Shown: in pieces, positions 20,323-29,360 of the stretch
Layout of the letters: each line of letters starts with the position of its first letter
Numbering within the stretch: the first letter of the stretch is position 1
Assembly (NCBI RefSeq): GCF_004330295.1
Contig: NZ_SJOJ01000013.1
Location: 1 to 64,000 of the forward strand
Source: Rahnella victoriana
Lineage (GTDB): Bacteria; Pseudomonadota; Gammaproteobacteria; Enterobacterales; Enterobacteriaceae
Length of the DNA stretch: 64,000 nt
Direction of reading: 5' to 3'
Notes under the pieces: model-generated
Database searches by the model: none
What the model was told of the DNA's origin: nothing
What the model saw: only the letters and a program-made list of their open reading frames with translations
Translations under genes and position numbers: made by a program

Positions 20323-22641
20323 ATGAAACCATTAACGATCGGCCTGATTGGTAATCCCAATTCAGGCAAGACCACACTCTTCAATCAGTTAACAGGTTCC
20401 CGCCAGCGTGTAGGTAACTGGGCCGGTGTCACGGTCGAGCGCAAAGAAGGCCAGTTCGCTACCGCAGAGCATCAGATTACGCTGGTGGATTTACCGGGCA
20501 CCTATTCCCTGACCACCATTTCCGAGCAAACCTCGCTCGATGAGCAAATTGCCTGCCATTACATTCTGAGCGGCGACGCAGATCTGATGATCAACGTGGT
20601 GGATGCCTCAAACCTTGAGCGCAATCTGTACCTGACTCTGCAACTGCTCGAGCTGGGCGTGCCCTGTATCGTGGCGCTGAACATGCTCGATATCGCCAAA
20701 ATCCAGAACATCCATATTGATATCCCGGCGCTGTCAGCGCGGCTGGGTTGCCCTGTCGTGCCGCTGATTTCTACCCGCGCCAGCGGCATCAAAGAGCTGA
20801 AAGCCGCCATCGACCCGTTGCCGCAAGTGGCCGCGCTGGAACGGGTGAAATATCACCCGGTGCTGCAACAGGAAGTGGATGTGCTGGCCGCTGACATGCC
20901 GCAAGACATGACGCTGCAACAGCGCCGCTGGCTGGCGCTGCAAATTCTGGAAGGGGATATTTACAGCCAGACGCATGCGGGCAAAGCGCAGGCACTTCTG
21001 CCCGAGGTGAAAGCCCGGCTGACTGAGCAGAAGCTGGAAGACCCGGCGCTGCTGATTGCCGACGCGCGTTATCAGAGCATTGCGGCGCTTTGCGCAGACG
21101 TCAGTAACTCGCACCTCACCGCACCGAACAAACTGACGCAGGCGCTGGACCGCGTGATCCTCAACCGTTTCCTCGGCGTGCCGATCTTCCTGTTGGTGAT
21201 GTATCTGATGTTCGTGCTGGCGATCAATATCGGCGGTGCACTGCAACCGATTTTCGATATCGGCTCAGCCGCGATTTTCATTCAGGGGATGCAGTGGATT
21301 GGTTTTACCCTGCACTTCCCGCAGTGGCTGACCATTTTCCTGGCGCAGGGCATTGGCGGCGGGATCAACACTGTCCTGCCGCTGGTGCCACAAATCGGCA
21401 TGATGTATCTGTTCCTGTCCTTCCTTGAAGACTCCGGTTATATGGCGCGCGCCGCGTTCGTGATGGACCGCCTGATGCAGTCCCTCGGTCTGCCGGGTAA
21501 ATCCTTCGTGCCGCTGATCGTCGGCTTCGGCTGTAACGTGCCGTCCATTATGGGTGCCCGTACGCTGGATGCGCCGCGCGAACGTCTGATCACTGTAATG
21601 ATGGCGCCGTTTATGTCCTGCGGCGCACGGCTGGCGATTTTCGCGGTATTCTCCGCGGCCTTCTTCGGGCAGAAAGGCGCGTCCGTGGTGTTCTCGCTGT
21701 ATCTGCTGGGTATCGTGGTCGCCATCCTGACCGGCCTGCTGCTGAAATACACCATCATGCGCGGCGAAGCCTCTCCGTTTGTGATGGAACTGCCGGTTTA
21801 TCACGTTCCGCACCTGAAAAGCCTGCTGCTGCAAACCTGGCAACGCCTGAAAGGCTTCGTGCTGCGTGCCGGTAAGGTGATCGTTGTCGCCAGTATTTTC
21901 ATCGGCGCACTGAACAGCTTCTCGTTCAGCGGCAAGGCCGTGGATAACATCAATGACTCGGCGCTGGCGTCGGTCAGTAAAGTGCTGACACCGGTGCTGT
22001 CGCCGATGGGCGTCCATTCTGACAACTGGCAGGCGACTGTCGGTCTGGTGACCGGTGCGATGGCGAAAGAAGTGGTGGTCGGTACGCTGAACACCCTGTA
22101 CACCGCCGAACATATCCATAATGAAGCGTTCGATGCCGCCAGTTTCAACCTGTTCGATGAACTGGGTGGCGCGGTAAATGAAACCTGGCAGGGCCTGAAA
22201 GACACCTTCAGCCTCAGCGTGCTGTCGAACCCGATCGAAGCCAGCAAAGGTGACGGCGAAATGGGCGTCAGCTCGATGGGCGTGATGAGCACCAAATTTG
22301 GCTCGGCGGTTTCAGCTTACAGCTACCTGATCTTCGTGCTGCTTTACGTGCCTTGCGTCTCGGTGATGGGGGCGATTGCCCGTGAAACCAGCCGCAGCTG
22401 GATGACATTCTCCATCTTCTGGGGGCTGAATGTAGCGTACTCGCTGGCCACGCTGTTCTATCAGGCGGCGACGTTCAGCAGCCATCCGGCTCACAGCGCG
22501 GGCATTATCCTTTGCGTGCTGATTTTCAATGCCATCATCCTGACTGCCCTGCGCAAAGCCCGCAGCCGGGTTAGTGTTCACCTGCAACCGCGTAATGTGG
22601 CGGCCTGTTGTGAACCCGCCACCGGCAGCGACTGCCATTAG
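20323..22641 (+). CDS. feoB: Ferrous iron transporter FeoB
   Basis: Inner-membrane Fe2+ transporter with a cytoplasmic G domain. 772 residues: G1 GNPNSGKT (10-17), G3 DLPGTYSL, G4 NMLD, then a helical GDI-like region and a polytopic membrane domain with two Gate motifs (about residues 280-700). The C-terminus contains [15 protein letters not shown], a cysteine-rich end. All nucleotide-binding motifs are intact. feoC begins 8 bp after its stop, so the operon is tight. Confidence 0.98.
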   Translation: MKPLTIGLIGNPNSGKTTLFNQLTGSRQRVGNWAGVTVERKEGQFATAEHQITLVDLPGTYSLTTISEQTSLDEQIACHYILSGDADLMINVVDASNLERNLYLTLQLLELGVPCIVALNMLDIAKIQNIHIDIPALSARLGCPVVPLISTRASGIKELKAAIDPLPQVAALERVKYHPVLQQEVDVLAADMPQDMTLQQRRWLALQILEGDIYSQTHAGKAQALLPEVKARLTEQKLEDPALLIADARYQSIAALCADVSNSHLTAPNKLTQALDRVILNRFLGVPIFLLVMYLMFVLAINIGGALQPIFDIGSAAIFIQGMQWIGFTLHFPQWLTIFLAQGIGGGINTVLPLVPQIGMMYLFLSFLEDSGYMARAAFVMDRLMQSLGLPGKSFVPLIVGFGCNVPSIMGARTLDAPRERLITVMMAPFMSCGARLAIFAVFSAAFFGQKGASVVFSLYLLGIVVAILTGLLLKYTIMRGEASPFVMELPVYHVPHLKSLLLQTWQRLKGFVLRAGKVIVVASIFIGALNSFSFSGKAVDNINDSALASVSKVLTPVLSPMGVHSDNWQATVGLVTGAMAKEVVVGTLNTLYTAEHIHNEAFDAASFNLFDELGGAVNETWQGLKDTFSLSVLSNPIEASKGDGEMGVSSMGVMSTKFGSAVSAYSYLIFVLLYVPCVSVMGAIARETSRSWMTFSIFWGLNVAYSLATLFYQAATFSSHPAHSAGIILCVLIFNAIILTALRKARSRVSVHLQPRNVAACCEPATGSDCH

Positions 22642-22649
22642 GAGATGCG

Positions 22650-22889
22650 ATGACCAGTCTGATTCAGGTGCGCGACAGTCTTGCACTGGCCGGATGGGCC
22701 GATGCCCGCCAGCTCAGCCAGCAGCTTAACGCGCCACAACCGCTGGTGCAGGCGATGCTTGAACGGCTGGTCGCCATGCGCAAAGCCGAAGTGATCGACG
22801 CCGATGACAGCTGTCTGAGCGGCAGCTGTAAAAGCTGCGCCGACGGTAAAAAGTGCCTCACGGTCAGCTATCAGCTGACGCAACACTGA
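22650..22889 (+). CDS. feoC: FeoC, winged-helix cysteine protein
   Basis: Small partner of FeoB with a winged-helix fold; in Klebsiella it binds FeoB, protects it from FtsH, and can bind an oxygen-sensitive Fe-S cluster. 79 residues: helix-turn-helix region [22 protein letters not shown], wing, and the four cysteines Cys55, Cys60, Cys63 and Cys69 ([15 protein letters not shown]). Ribosome site GGAGATGCG directly upstream. Last gene of feoABC; hairpin follows at 22903. Confidence 0.95.
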   Translation: MTSLIQVRDSLALAGWADARQLSQQLNAPQPLVQAMLERLVAMRKAEVIDADDSCLSGSCKSCADGKKCLTVSYQLTQH

Positions 22890-22902
22890 ACCCACGCCTT
22901 TC

Positions 22903-22927
22903 ATGATAGCCGCGTCGCGGCTATCAT
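22903..22927 (+). terminator. Hairpin after feoC
   Basis: Arms ATGATAGCCGCG (22903-22914) and CGCGGCTATCAT (22916-22927) are perfectly complementary with one base between them (functional loop formed by opening terminal pairs). No clear T-tract follows, so it may be a weak terminator or 3'-end stabiliser. Confidence 0.6.
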
Positions 22928-22958
22928 CACTCCTCGTTTACGCGCCGCAGGAGCCTGC

Positions 22959-23879
22959 ATGATCGACAGTGAAATTACCTTCCGTAAACTCGAAATTTTT
23001 CTCGCTTACATGGAAAAGCAAAATATCACCCGCGCAGCCGAGCAACTCGGTCTGAGCAGCGTCAGCGTGCATCGCGCCCTGCATTCGCTGGAAGAAGGTT
23101 TGCGTTGTCCGCTGTTTATCCATCGTGGCCGTAACCTGCTGCCGTTGCCCGCCGCCGAAGCGTTGCTGGAGCACGCCACGCAGGTGATTGAGCAAATGGA
23201 ACACGGCATTCTGGCGACCCAGCGCGCCGCCGGGTTTGGTGATAAGCGCCTGAAAGTCGGCACCTTATATTCGCTGACACTGGAAACCATTCCGCGCCTG
23301 ATCATGGGACTGAAACTGCGCCGTCCGGAGCTTGAACTGGAACTGGTGATGGGGTCGAATAATGATTTGCTGCACAAGCTGGAAGACGGTCAGCTGGATG
23401 CCATCCTGATTTCGACCAGCGATTCGACCGTCGATGCCCAGCGTTACGATCAACTGCCGCTGTTTCAGGATGATATTTTTCTTGCCGCACCGGCCAGTGC
23501 AGAGCTGGCGTCAGAAGGCACCGCAGATTTACGTGATTTCAAACAGAAGAAGTTCGTGTCGCTGGCCGAAGGATTCGCCACCTATCACGGCTTTCAGGAA
23601 GCCTTTCAGGTGGCCGGTTTCGAGCCGGATATCGTGACGCGGGTGAACGATATTTTCTCAATGCTGAGTCTGGTACAGGCGGGTGTCGGTTACACGCTGA
23701 TCCCCGGCAGGATGAAAGGCGTGTATGAAAATACGGTGAAGTTACTGCCCCTGGCCGAAGCCTACCAGATGCGCCAGACCATCTCGCTGGTCTTCCCGCA
23801 CAGCCGCGAGCACGATCCGAACCTGCTCGCCCTCGCCGCTGAAAGCCGGATGTATGCGCTAGCGAGCAGAAAGCGCTGA
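22959..23879 (+). CDS. mdcR: LysR-family regulator of malonate utilisation MdcR
   Basis: Transcription activator expected to respond to malonate and drive mdc expression. 306 residues: winged HTH in the first 65 (ITFRKLEIFLAYMEKQNITRAAEQLGLSSVSVHRALHSLEEGL), then a periplasmic-binding-like effector domain containing GTLYSLTLETIPRLIMGLKLRRPELELEL and FVSLAEGFATYHGFQEAF, which I recognise as MdcR-specific. It faces the mdc operon tail-to-tail, with one foreign-looking gene between; its last 21 bp overlap the 3' end of that gene. Start ATG 22959 follows CAGGAGCC. Confidence 0.9.
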   Translation: MIDSEITFRKLEIFLAYMEKQNITRAAEQLGLSSVSVHRALHSLEEGLRCPLFIHRGRNLLPLPAAEALLEHATQVIEQMEHGILATQRAAGFGDKRLKVGTLYSLTLETIPRLIMGLKLRRPELELELVMGSNNDLLHKLEDGQLDAILISTSDSTVDAQRYDQLPLFQDDIFLAAPASAELASEGTADLRDFKQKKFVSLAEGFATYHGFQEAFQVAGFEPDIVTRVNDIFSMLSLVQAGVGYTLIPGRMKGVYENTVKLLPLAEAYQMRQTISLVFPHSREHDPNLLALAAESRMYALASRKR

Positions 23880-24503
23880 CAGATGCTCGCTGTTTTGCGC
23901 AATCAACACCACCGGCCAGTGCGTTTTATCAGGATGGTGACTCCAGATGGCAGATTCCGGAATGCTGACACCGTCATAACGCATTTTTGATCCATCATAA
24001 GGGTAAAACTGCCCTTTCTCTGTATCAAGTACGAAAACCAGTAAGCCTGCAGAATCCTGCGCCAGACGTTTCCACAGGGCACGCCCGCCAGTGTACTGGT
24101 CATTATCGCTCATCAATGTGAGATGCTTTTTCACAACCAGCGTCTCATACAACAACGTCGCTAAACGGTAATCCCGCATACCGGGATTCACCACAATGCC
24201 TTCAACCTGAAACGCTTTATCGTCTTCCCAGAACTGACGCACTTCGAGCAGTTCATCGCTCTTTTCCCTGCGGGCAAGTTCCAGCGTTGCCACCACGTGG
24301 TGTCGGTTTTCACCCCGGTTATCGGTTCGGGTTTGCGCTTCAGCAATGGCGATAAAGGGGATTTTTTCATCATAGATGACCAACATATCAATGTTGTTGA
24401 AACGTATTTCATCAATGATTTCAAACCGTCTGGACAGAGTGGCCGGACTGTACGATCTTTCAAGCACGATCATTTGCGAATCCCCGCGAATTAAAACTGG
24501 CAT
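23859..24503 (-). CDS. Hypothetical protein, possible acetyltransferase-like (GNAT-like)
   Basis: 214 residues; I do not recognise a named family. The segment FQVEGIVVNPGMRDYRLATLLYETLVVKKHLTLMSDNDQYTGGRALWKRLA has the look of a GNAT core (acceptor strand, pyrophosphate-loop-like helix start, then the LWKRLA helix), but the classic Q/RxxGxG/A loop is not clear. The C-terminal part (YPYDGSKMRYDG...SIWSHHPDKTHWPVVLIA) suggests a compact alpha/beta protein. It lies between mdcH and mdcR, which are usually clustered without it, and its 3' end overlaps mdcR by 21 bp. Ribosome site AGGGATATC precedes the ATG. Function unknown; no malonate role is evident. Confidence 0.75.
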   Translation of the reverse strand: MPVLIRGDSQMIVLERSYSPATLSRRFEIIDEIRFNNIDMLVIYDEKIPFIAIAEAQTRTDNRGENRHHVVATLELARREKSDELLEVRQFWEDDKAFQVEGIVVNPGMRDYRLATLLYETLVVKKHLTLMSDNDQYTGGRALWKRLAQDSAGLLVFVLDTEKGQFYPYDGSKMRYDGVSIPESAIWSHHPDKTHWPVVLIAQNSEHLSALSAR

Positions 24504-24606
24504 GATATCCCTTCAATCAGAGTGGTTGGACAATAGCACGCTGCGCAAGAATCAAACAAAAATGATTGCGCATTGTTCCTTCATCACCAACCTATCATGC
24601 CTTTAA

Positions 24607-25542
24607 TCAACGTTCGTTTTCCCGTAACCGTGTTGCGAGACGTGCCGCAACCTGCATGCCGGACTGGCATAAAGACAACGCTTCGCCCTGCTCCATCGCA
24701 CGGCGGGTCAGGCCGGTCAGCACCGCGCCAGGGGGCATTTCAATCGCCAGCCGGACATCGCGCTGGTAGGCCGCCACCATCGCGTCCCGCCAGTTGACGG
24801 TGCGCGCCATGTTCATCGCCAGATCGTCGGCGATTTTCTCAGGCTGCCAGTAAACACGCCCCGTTGTTCCGCTGAGATAGCCGCAGGCCGGACGGGAAAT
24901 GGGGATCTGTTTAAACGCCTCCACCAGTTTTGCCGCAGGCTCATCGAGCAGGGCGCAATGTGACGGCACGCTGACCGCCAGCTGATGCGTTTTCTGCGCC
25001 CCCAGCCCTTTCGCAAGTTGCATCACCTGCGCCATCGCGGCGTCGCTGCCCGCAATCACCAGCTGGTCTTCGGCGTTAATATTCGCCAGATACACCGGCG
25101 ATGTGGCGCTGTTGACCTGCGCCACCAGCGCTTCAACCTGCATCTGACGCAGTCCGGTGATCGCCGACAGGCCAAAGCCCTGCGGATACGCCTGTTGCAT
25201 CAGTTCACCGCGCAGGGCAACCAGACGCACGGCATCATCAAAGTCGAGGGCACCGGCAATCACTGCGGCAGGAAACGCGCCAATGGACAGCCCGCTGCAA
25301 AAATCTGCCTCAATCCCTGCGGCCTGACATTGTTTCGCCCAGACCACACCGGCAATCAGCAAACACAGTTGTACCGCGCGGGTGGATCGTAAGGCATCGG
25401 CGGTGTCGAGCAGCAGAACGTTTTCGCCGAGGGCGCGACTGGCCTGTCCGATGAGGGAATGCGTAAGCGGATTATCCGGCAGGCGATGCAGCATCTGCGG
25501 CACCTGCGGCCCTTGTCCGGGGAAGGTAAATAAGATTTTCAT
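24607..25542 (-). CDS. mdcH: Malonyl-CoA:ACP transacylase MdcH
   Basis: Loads malonyl onto the activated acyl-carrier subunit during start-up of the malonate decarboxylase cycle. 311 residues with the FabD fold: LFTFPGQGPQ at 3-12, nucleophile elbow SGLSIGAF (Ser86), and a His in VSVPSHCALL. Last gene of mdcABCDEFGH. Start ATG 25542 follows AAGGAGCACG; 27 bp separate it from mdcG. Confidence 0.94.
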   Translation of the reverse strand: MKILFTFPGQGPQVPQMLHRLPDNPLTHSLIGQASRALGENVLLLDTADALRSTRAVQLCLLIAGVVWAKQCQAAGIEADFCSGLSIGAFPAAVIAGALDFDDAVRLVALRGELMQQAYPQGFGLSAITGLRQMQVEALVAQVNSATSPVYLANINAEDQLVIAGSDAAMAQVMQLAKGLGAQKTHQLAVSVPSHCALLDEPAAKLVEAFKQIPISRPACGYLSGTTGRVYWQPEKIADDLAMNMARTVNWRDAMVAAYQRDVRLAIEMPPGAVLTGLTRRAMEQGEALSLCQSGMQVAARLATRLRENER

Positions 25543-25569
25543 CGTGCTCCTTGCTTCTTTTTGCAGGCA

Positions 25570-26196
25570 TCAGCCTGCAGGCGATTGCCACGGGTCACGC
25601 ACCAGCACCGGGCCGGACGCCGTTTTCAGCATGATGTCACCGCCGCGCAGCCATTCGCTGAGGGCAAATCCCCCCTGCGGCGTCGTGATCTGAACGTCGG
25701 CGCGGCAGGGAAGCCGCTGAAGCTGGTCGTAAAAATCAGAAAACTGAGAAGGATCCGCCGGTGCGTCGCAGCGCACCAGTAAATCGAGATCGCTGTCGGC
25801 GTGCATGACCGGCAGGTCACTGGCCAGCGCGTAGGCGCAACTGCCCGTCACGCCCCACGGGAAAGGCAGTTGCAGACTGCATAACGTAATCAGCGCCTGC
25901 ACCGGTTGCTGTGACACAAACGGAGAGTGCAAAAGCGCATTCACGTCGCTGACCAGTGATTCCGGTGTGACGACCCGCACCACCGCCGCCGGGCTGACCC
26001 AGGCGGCGGCACGCTGAATGCGGGTCATGCCGCGAATGCCCACCGGAACTGCGCCGTCAGCCCGCTGGTCACGACGCACCACCAGCGGCAGCGAACTGCG
26101 CCAGCCGGTGTTCACCCACGCGGGTAATTCATCGTCGCTTTGCAGCGCGGAGCGGTCACGGATCCAGACAAAATCATGGGCACGCGGGTCACACAT
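25570..26196 (-). CDS. mdcG: Holo-ACP synthase / phosphoribosyl-dephospho-CoA transferase MdcG
   Basis: Attaches the 2'-(5''-triphosphoribosyl)-3'-dephospho-CoA prosthetic group to the serine of MdcC. 208 residues with a nucleotidyltransferase signature: GVTGSCAYALASDLPV followed by HADSDLDLLVR, supplying the GS motif and the metal-binding DxD. The ATG at 26196 (MCDPRAHDF) follows AAAGGATTGAAT; a TTG two codons upstream could also serve. It lies 16 bp after mdcF and before mdcH. Confidence 0.92.
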   Translation of the reverse strand: MCDPRAHDFVWIRDRSALQSDDELPAWVNTGWRSSLPLVVRRDQRADGAVPVGIRGMTRIQRAAAWVSPAAVVRVVTPESLVSDVNALLHSPFVSQQPVQALITLCSLQLPFPWGVTGSCAYALASDLPVMHADSDLDLLVRCDAPADPSQFSDFYDQLQRLPCRADVQITTPQGGFALSEWLRGGDIMLKTASGPVLVRDPWQSPAG

Positions 26197-26212
26197 ATTC
26201 AATCCTTTTAAA

Positions 26213-27175
26213 TCAATGCAATGCAGCGGTCAGTGAGATAAACAGCGGCAAGGTCACGATGCACAACACGGAACTGATCAGCAGTGACGCTTCGGCATCG
26301 GGAGACTGCACACCAAAACGGTTACCGAACACGATACCGAAGAAACCGGCAGACAGTGCAATCATCAGGATAGCGGTCACCGCCACCTGACCACTCAGGC
26401 CAAAGGCCAGCACCAGACCCCAGGCGATAAACGGCTGGATCAGGTTTTTCGCCACACAAGACAACAACACCGGACCGTTAATTTTCAGTTTACGGGCTGA
26501 CAGGATCACACCAGTCAGGAACAGCGCAGACGCGGTCGCTGACAGACCCAGCGGCTTTATCGATGCCAGGAAAATTTCCGGCATTTTAATGCCAATCGCT
26601 GACAGGATCACGCCCAGCAACGGTGCCCAGACGATCGGTTTTTTCACTGAACGCCACATCAGCACCGGCAGCAGTGCCAGAGAAGACCCCTGATTTTCGC
26701 CACTGAGACGCGCTTTTTCACGCTCCAGGATCAGCAGGCAGAACGGCGTCATCAGCACGGAACCGCAGGCGATAGACACCGCGACGGACAGTGACGTTGA
26801 CGGCGCATCGCCCATTACGCTGCTCAGAATAGGCAAGCCCAGTGCCGCATAGTTTGGCAGTGCCACGGTCAGCGTCAGCACAGCCGCATCCTGCGGAGAC
26901 TTTTTGAAGACTTTAGTGCAAATAAAGTAAATCGCCGCGTAGGTGATCCACATCGCCAGAACCAGCACCAGAATCAGCGGCGACTGTTCCACAATGCCCG
27001 CCCACGGGGTTTGTACGGTTGCTGCAAACAGCGCAGCGGGTAAAGCAAAATCCATCACGAAAATATTCAGTAAAGAGACATTCTGGTTATCCACCATTTT
27101 CGCTTTCCCGGCATAAAAACCGAGGATCATGATGACGAAAATAGGGGCAAGCGCGTGCAATATTACGTAAGTCAT
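26213..27175 (-). CDS. mdcF: Malonate transporter MdcF (auxin efflux carrier family)
   Basis: Inner-membrane carrier of the AEC family. 320 residues of alternating hydrophobic segments, about ten transmembrane helices in two five-helix halves; the substrate region includes TVALPNYAALGLPIL with the AEC-type Asn-Tyr near a helix break. Position within mdc indicates malonate uptake. An unusual 189-bp gap separates it from mdcE, in contrast to the overlapping genes upstream, so mdcFGH may have an extra control point. Confidence 0.93.
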   Translation of the reverse strand: MTYVILHALAPIFVIMILGFYAGKAKMVDNQNVSLLNIFVMDFALPAALFAATVQTPWAGIVEQSPLILVLVLAMWITYAAIYFICTKVFKKSPQDAAVLTLTVALPNYAALGLPILSSVMGDAPSTSLSVAVSIACGSVLMTPFCLLILEREKARLSGENQGSSLALLPVLMWRSVKKPIVWAPLLGVILSAIGIKMPEIFLASIKPLGLSATASALFLTGVILSARKLKINGPVLLSCVAKNLIQPFIAWGLVLAFGLSGQVAVTAILMIALSAGFFGIVFGNRFGVQSPDAEASLLISSVLCIVTLPLFISLTAALH

Positions 27176-27364
27176 AGCGTTTTTCCTGAGGCAAAAAATG
27201 AATGCTCAGTCGGCGCCGGTGCGATGGTTTTTTTAGTATGACAGTCCAGTTGCAGACAACAGCAGGCCCTCGCCCGGACGGTATGTCAGGGCGGGAACCC
27301 GCAATGCGGCTGCGTCACGCTGTTTGCAGGTGCGTTACCGGTTGAGACTGAAAGTGTTAACGAA
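27176..27364 (-). other. Gap between mdcE and mdcF
   Basis: 189 bp, long for this tightly packed operon. I see no ORF, a weak imperfect GC hairpin (roughly 27270-27300) and an A-run on the transcribed strand near 27230. No reliable promoter or terminator could be assigned. Confidence 0.4.
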
Positions 27365-28180
27365 TTACCATTCCTGACGCATCTGCTGGCGAACGCGCTG
27401 CGAACTTGCGCGGTTTTCCGCACCCAGACGGTTGCTGAGGCTAACGCCTTCTTTGCGTGCGTCCTGGATGTTTTGCCAGACAGCGTTTTCTACGCTGCTG
27501 ATGTCATCGGGTGTTGCCTTGTCCGGGTCAGCGATGTCGAGTAATTGCGACAGCAGCCCAAGCGTGGCGTAGTTTTCGATGTCATAAGCCATCGGAGGAA
27601 TGGTGGCAGCCAGTTTTTCCAGCGCGTCCACAGAACGTAAGGTGATACGTGCGGCGGATTCTTTCCCCATCGCGTGGATCATCACGCCGTTGTTTTTGAA
27701 GGCGATCAGTTTGTTGGCCTGATACCCGTGCGCCAGAAACGCACCGGACATCGCTTTGCCGACAATCAGCCCGACCACCGGATGCCCGGCCAGACGCGCT
27801 TTGGCGTAAGCGCCTGCGGCACCGGCCAGCGCCTGATGGATACCGAATGCTTCTTCGCGACGACCGTATGCCTGACTTGGCACGTCAATCACTGCCACGA
27901 TGGCGCGTTTGGTGCTGGCATCAGCGTCGGCATCAATGACGTCGTTGACGACTTTCGCCAGATTCCAGCCTTCGAGCAGACCGACTTCACCGCCCGCTGC
28001 ACGCGGATACTGGTTATTTTTGTCCGGCACCACGGCGATGAAACGCACAGGCTGGTCATTCATTTTGCCGTCCGCCGCTTTCACGGAAGGGCAAAGACCG
28101 GCAACCGGTGTGGCGTCTTTGGTCAGTTCAGCGAACCAGTAATCACCCCGGCTGACTGCGTTGTTATTTACGTTGCTCAT
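27365..28180 (-). CDS. mdcE: Malonate decarboxylase gamma subunit MdcE
   Basis: With MdcD forms the carboxyltransferase-like decarboxylase that converts malonyl-S-ACP to acetyl-S-ACP plus CO2. 271 residues with a crotonase-like fold of the carboxyltransferase type; the glycine-rich GLIVGKAMSGAFLAHGYQANKLIAF supplies an oxyanion region. The start overlaps the mdcD stop as ATGA, a sign of coupling and fixed stoichiometry. Confidence 0.95.
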   Translation of the reverse strand: MSNVNNNAVSRGDYWFAELTKDATPVAGLCPSVKAADGKMNDQPVRFIAVVPDKNNQYPRAAGGEVGLLEGWNLAKVVNDVIDADADASTKRAIVAVIDVPSQAYGRREEAFGIHQALAGAAGAYAKARLAGHPVVGLIVGKAMSGAFLAHGYQANKLIAFKNNGVMIHAMGKESAARITLRSVDALEKLAATIPPMAYDIENYATLGLLSQLLDIADPDKATPDDISSVENAVWQNIQDARKEGVSLSNRLGAENRASSQRVRQQMRQEW

Positions 28181-29028
28181 GCGCGATCCTCCCGGTTAAA
28201 CAAGGCTTCCGTGACTTCACGGCTGGCCTGCTGCGCGGTGTCAAAACCGGTCAGTTTTGGCAGGTAATACTCATAGTTATCCGAACGATGGGTCGCCGGA
28301 ACGCCTTTTTTGATGAAGGCCAGCATGCTGTCTTTCACTTCAGCGAGGGAATCTTTCACCAGCGCATCGACAAAACCGCTGTGATAACGCACTTCGCCAC
28401 CGGTCATGCTCCAGATAAACGGACGGTCGCGGGAATCGTATTCATCGATACCGGCTTCCTGTTCGATCACCTGTGGACCGTTCAGCCCCAGACGCGCTTC
28501 ACGGGTGACAATCAGATAGCTGCACAGTGCGGCGGCGATCGACATCCCGCCAAAGCAACCGACAGTACCGGCAACCACGCCGATCACCGGTGTATAGCGG
28601 CGTAAATCCACAATCGCGGCGTGAATGTCAGCGATCGCGGCAAGGCCCAGATTGGCTTCCTGCAAACGCACGCCACCGGTTTCCAGCAGCAGAACGGCCT
28701 GCGTCGGGATACCGTTGCGGTTGTCTTCTGCGGCCATTTCCAGCGCAGCGGCCATTTTGGCGCCGGACACTTCGCCCATGCTGCCGCCCTGGAAGCTGCC
28801 TTCGATCGCCACAACAACAGCGGGCTGGCCGTTAATCTGGCCTTTCGCCACCACCATGCCGTCATCGGCCTGCGGCACGATGCCTTGCGGTTCCAGCCAC
28901 GGTGACTGGATGCGTTCGAACGGCCCGAGCAGTTCGCGGAAAGTCCCTGCGTCCAGCAATTTGCGGGCGCGCTGGCGCGCATTCAGTTCAATAAAGCTCT
29001 GATCCTGAACGGAAGTATCAGTTGGCAT
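28177..29028 (-). CDS. mdcD: Malonate decarboxylase beta subunit MdcD
   Basis: Partner of MdcE in decarboxylating malonyl-S-ACP. 283 residues of acetyl-CoA carboxylase beta-type fold: FRELLGPFERIQSPWLEP, VVVAIEGSFQGGSMGEVSGAKMAAAL and VVAGTVGCFGGMSIAAAL form the glycine-rich oxyanion segments. The start ATG 29028 (MPTDTSVQDQ) follows AGGAGGCT and overlaps the 3' end of mdcC by 11 bp; an in-frame extension 32 codons upstream runs inside mdcC and is not credible. Confidence 0.95.
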   Translation of the reverse strand: MPTDTSVQDQSFIELNARQRARKLLDAGTFRELLGPFERIQSPWLEPQGIVPQADDGMVVAKGQINGQPAVVVAIEGSFQGGSMGEVSGAKMAAALEMAAEDNRNGIPTQAVLLLETGGVRLQEANLGLAAIADIHAAIVDLRRYTPVIGVVAGTVGCFGGMSIAAALCSYLIVTREARLGLNGPQVIEQEAGIDEYDSRDRPFIWSMTGGEVRYHSGFVDALVKDSLAEVKDSMLAFIKKGVPATHRSDNYEYYLPKLTGFDTAQQASREVTEALFNREDRA

Positions 29029-29320
29029 GTTCAGCCTCCTCAAAGACCTGTTCGATACGCAGACGGGCAACCCCGGGTGTGGCGCCAAAATCGTTAATGT
29101 CGAGACGCCCGGCCGGTAATTCACGCAGCGCGTTCAGACGGTCGAAAAAGTGCTGCCACAGGCTGTGACTGCCGTCGACGGACGTGGTCACGGTAATGTT
29201 CAGCGCACGGGTTGTTTGTGGTTCATACAGCGCTTCTAAATCGCCGGAACCTACCACACCCGCCTGGGCGTGATCTGCCAGCGGTTTGGCCGCCGGGTAA
29301 GAAAATTCAAAACGTTCCAT
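29018..29320 (-). CDS. mdcC: Malonate decarboxylase acyl carrier protein MdcC
   Basis: Delta subunit carrying the 2'-(5''-triphosphoribosyl)-3'-dephospho-CoA group. 100 residues. Ser25 in AGVVGSGDLEAL is the expected attachment residue; the central strand NITVTTSVDGS and the C-terminal DFGATPGVARLRIEQVFEEAEHAN match the citrate-lyase-type carrier rather than fatty-acid ACP. Preceded by AGGTGTTATGG at the start. Overlaps mdcD by 11 bp. Confidence 0.95.
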   Translation of the reverse strand: MERFEFSYPAAKPLADHAQAGVVGSGDLEALYEPQTTRALNITVTTSVDGSHSLWQHFFDRLNALRELPAGRLDINDFGATPGVARLRIEQVFEEAEHAN

Positions 29321-29360
29321 AACACCTCTTTGTCCTGATGTTAGTTAATTCGTGTCCGGT

